Positions 35,518 through 36,851 of a stretch of DNA of 36,851 nt are shown in pieces. Every line of letters begins with the position of its first letter. The first letter of the stretch is position 1. The notes below the pieces were generated by a model. That model was given only the letters and a program-made list of their open reading frames with translations. It was not told the DNA's origin and did no database searches. Both the position numbers and the translations under genes were made by a program. Source of the stretch: Lachnospiraceae bacterium UBA3401 (GTDB taxonomy: Bacteria > Bacillota > Clostridia > Lachnospirales > Lachnospiraceae); NCBI GenBank assembly GCA_002358575.1, contig DEPD01000094.1, positions 1 to 36,851 on the forward strand, given 5' to 3'.

Positions 35518-36723
35518 ATGGCAAAGATTCAAATGACAACACCTTTGGTGGAAATGGATGGGGATGAGATGACTCGAATTCTCTGGAAGATGATTAAGGA
35601 CGAGCTGATTCTTCCATATGTTGACTTAAAGACAGAGTACTATGACTTGGGATTGGAGCACCGCAATGAGACAAATGATCAGGTGACAGTGGATTCTGCA
35701 GAGGCGACAAAAAAATATGGTGTGGCAGTCAAGTGTGCGACAATTACGCCAAACGCTGCTAGAATGACAGAGTACAATCTCAAGGAAATGTGGAAAAGTC
35801 CGAATGGGACGATTCGCGCAATTTTGGATGGAACTGTTTTCCGCGCACCAATTTTAGTGAAAGGGATTGTTCCCTATGTGAAAAACTGGACGAAGCCTAT
35901 CACGATTGCCCGTCACGCATATGGTGATGTATATAAGAATACAGAGATTAAGGTTCCGGGAAAAGGAAAGGCAGAGCTTGTATTTACAGCGGAGGATGGA
36001 ACAGAGACAAGAGAGCTGATTCATAACTTTGAAGGGGCTGGAATTATTCAGGGTATTCATAATACCAAGGAGTCTATTTCCAGCTTTGCAAGGGCTTGTT
36101 TTGGCTATGCAATCGATACAAAACAGGATTTATGGTTTGCGACCAAAGATACCATCTCCAAAAAGTATGACCATACTTTTAAGGATATTTTTCAGGAGAT
36201 TTACGATGCAGAATACAAAGAACAGTTTGAAAAATTGGGTATTGAGTATTTCTATACGCTGATTGATGATGCAGTTGCGCGTGTAATTCGCTCTGAAGGT
36301 GGATTTATCTGGGCGTGCAAAAATTATGATGGAGATGTAATGTCGGACATGGTTGCGACAGCATATGGAGATTTATCTATGATGACCTCAGTGTTGGTAT
36401 CGCCAAGTGGTGTCTATGAGTATGAGGCGGCACATGGAACTGTACAGCGCCATTATTATAAACATTTGAAGGGTGAAGAGACCTCTACAAATTCAATTGC
36501 GACAATTTTTGCATGGACTGGAGCACTACGCAAGCGCGGGGAACTAGATGGTATAAAGGAGCTTCAGGACTTTGCAGATAGACTAGATAAAGCATGTATT
36601 AAGACTGTTGAGGACGGTAAAATGACAAAGAGTTTGTCCTTGATTTCCACTTGTGAGAATCCAGTAATTCTAAATAGTCTTAATTTTATCAAGGCGATTC
36701 GGGACACGTTTGAAACACTATGA
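35518..36723 (+). CDS. icd: NADP-dependent isocitrate dehydrogenase
   Basis: This 401-residue enzyme makes 2-oxoglutarate and NADPH from isocitrate. It resembles the eukaryote-like type II subfamily (similar in pattern to human IDH1). Substrate loop SPNGTIR is at 94-100. The metal ligands are in NYDGDVMSD (Asp273, Asp277). The Arg-His pair in AAHGTVQRHY supports NADP over NAD. AGGAGG precedes the ATG. With the citrate synthase upstream it supplies the carbon skeleton of glutamate. Aconitase, the enzyme between them, is not in the window. It starts 18 bases after the GntR gene, so the two are co-transcribed. Confidence 0.96.
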   Translation: MAKIQMTTPLVEMDGDEMTRILWKMIKDELILPYVDLKTEYYDLGLEHRNETNDQVTVDSAEATKKYGVAVKCATITPNAARMTEYNLKEMWKSPNGTIRAILDGTVFRAPILVKGIVPYVKNWTKPITIARHAYGDVYKNTEIKVPGKGKAELVFTAEDGTETRELIHNFEGAGIIQGIHNTKESISSFARACFGYAIDTKQDLWFATKDTISKKYDHTFKDIFQEIYDAEYKEQFEKLGIEYFYTLIDDAVARVIRSEGGFIWACKNYDGDVMSDMVATAYGDLSMMTSVLVSPSGVYEYEAAHGTVQRHYYKHLKGEETSTNSIATIFAWTGALRKRGELDGIKELQDFADRLDKACIKTVEDGKMTKSLSLISTCENPVILNSLNFIKAIRDTFETL

Positions 36724-36804
36724 TAACAGAAGAAACGGAGTTGGATAAGTTGTTGATATAGACAGATATTGCTGAAAGTAAAAAATTGTTTACAAGAAAA
36801 TAGG

Positions 36805-36851
36805 ACTATGCTTTTTGGGAAATCATTTTGTGATTTCCCAAAAAGCATAGT
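36805..36851. terminator. Long perfect hairpin after icd, at the window end
   Basis: A perfect 21-bp stem (36805-36825 with 36831-36851) has the five-base loop TTTTG. It lies 81 bases after the icd stop. The arms hold T5 and A5 runs, so it could terminate in both directions. The window stops at the end of the arm, so any T tail is not visible. The 81 bases before it hold no gene. Confidence 0.7.

Overview
The window looks like chromosome of a low-GC, Gram-positive gut Clostridium relative, most likely a Lachnospiraceae member. The basis is AT-rich codon use, strong GGAGG-type ribosome binding sites, a class B sortase with BspA-like leucine-rich-repeat surface proteins, a Re-citrate synthase homologue, and structured palindromic intergenic repeats. 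This is inference from gene content; there is no rRNA in the window to confirm it. I saw no tRNA, rRNA or CRISPR array.

Layout. (A) 1-1200: a Uma2-family nuclease-like gene lying between inverted copies of an 11-bp motif. One copy is the end of a complete 308-bp MITE-like, highly folded repeat that stops just upstream of the next promoter. (B) 1203-7641: a drug/stress block with an ABC-F ribosome-protection-type ATPase, a MarR regulator with a clear promoter and candidate operator, and a heterodimeric ABC exporter with one degenerate ATP site. A second type of nested palindromic repeat sits between the ABC-F and marR genes. (C) 7624-9100: a minus-strand cluster of two unknown overlapping genes and a Cys/Gly-rich duplicated protein that has a sigma-K-like promoter, which hints at a spore coat role. 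(D) 9100-28130: a surface-protein region with a 2043-residue secreted multi-Ig-like protein, a class B sortase, a broken Rpn-family nuclease gene, three consecutive BspA-like LRR proteins (one with a PSTGD sorting signal, one secreted, one membrane-tethered) and a secreted SH3-type protein. (E) 28273-32127: a three-gene MacB-like transporter (ATPase, extracellular membrane-anchored protein, FtsX-type permease) with overlapping reading frames. (F) 32214-33143: a subtilisin-like protease without signal peptide, with a G9 tract in the coding sequence and a sigma-K-like promoter. (G) 33151-36851: a glutamate-precursor operon of Re-citrate synthase, GntR/FCD regulator and NADP-isocitrate dehydrogenase. 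It has a strong promoter overlapped by a GntR-type palindrome and a hairpin that spans the synthase stop codon.

How the parts may work together. The sortase and the PSTGD-bearing LRR protein are plausibly enzyme and substrate, with the other LRR and SH3 proteins as co-displayed partners. The MarR protein probably controls itself and the exporter. The GntR protein probably controls the citrate/2-oxoglutarate genes through the palindrome at the promoter. Aconitase, which the last pathway needs, is not in the window. The most unusual material is the two structured repeat families, the sortase/LRR display locus, the adaptor-less MacB-like operon, and the sigma-K-like sites at two unrelated genes.
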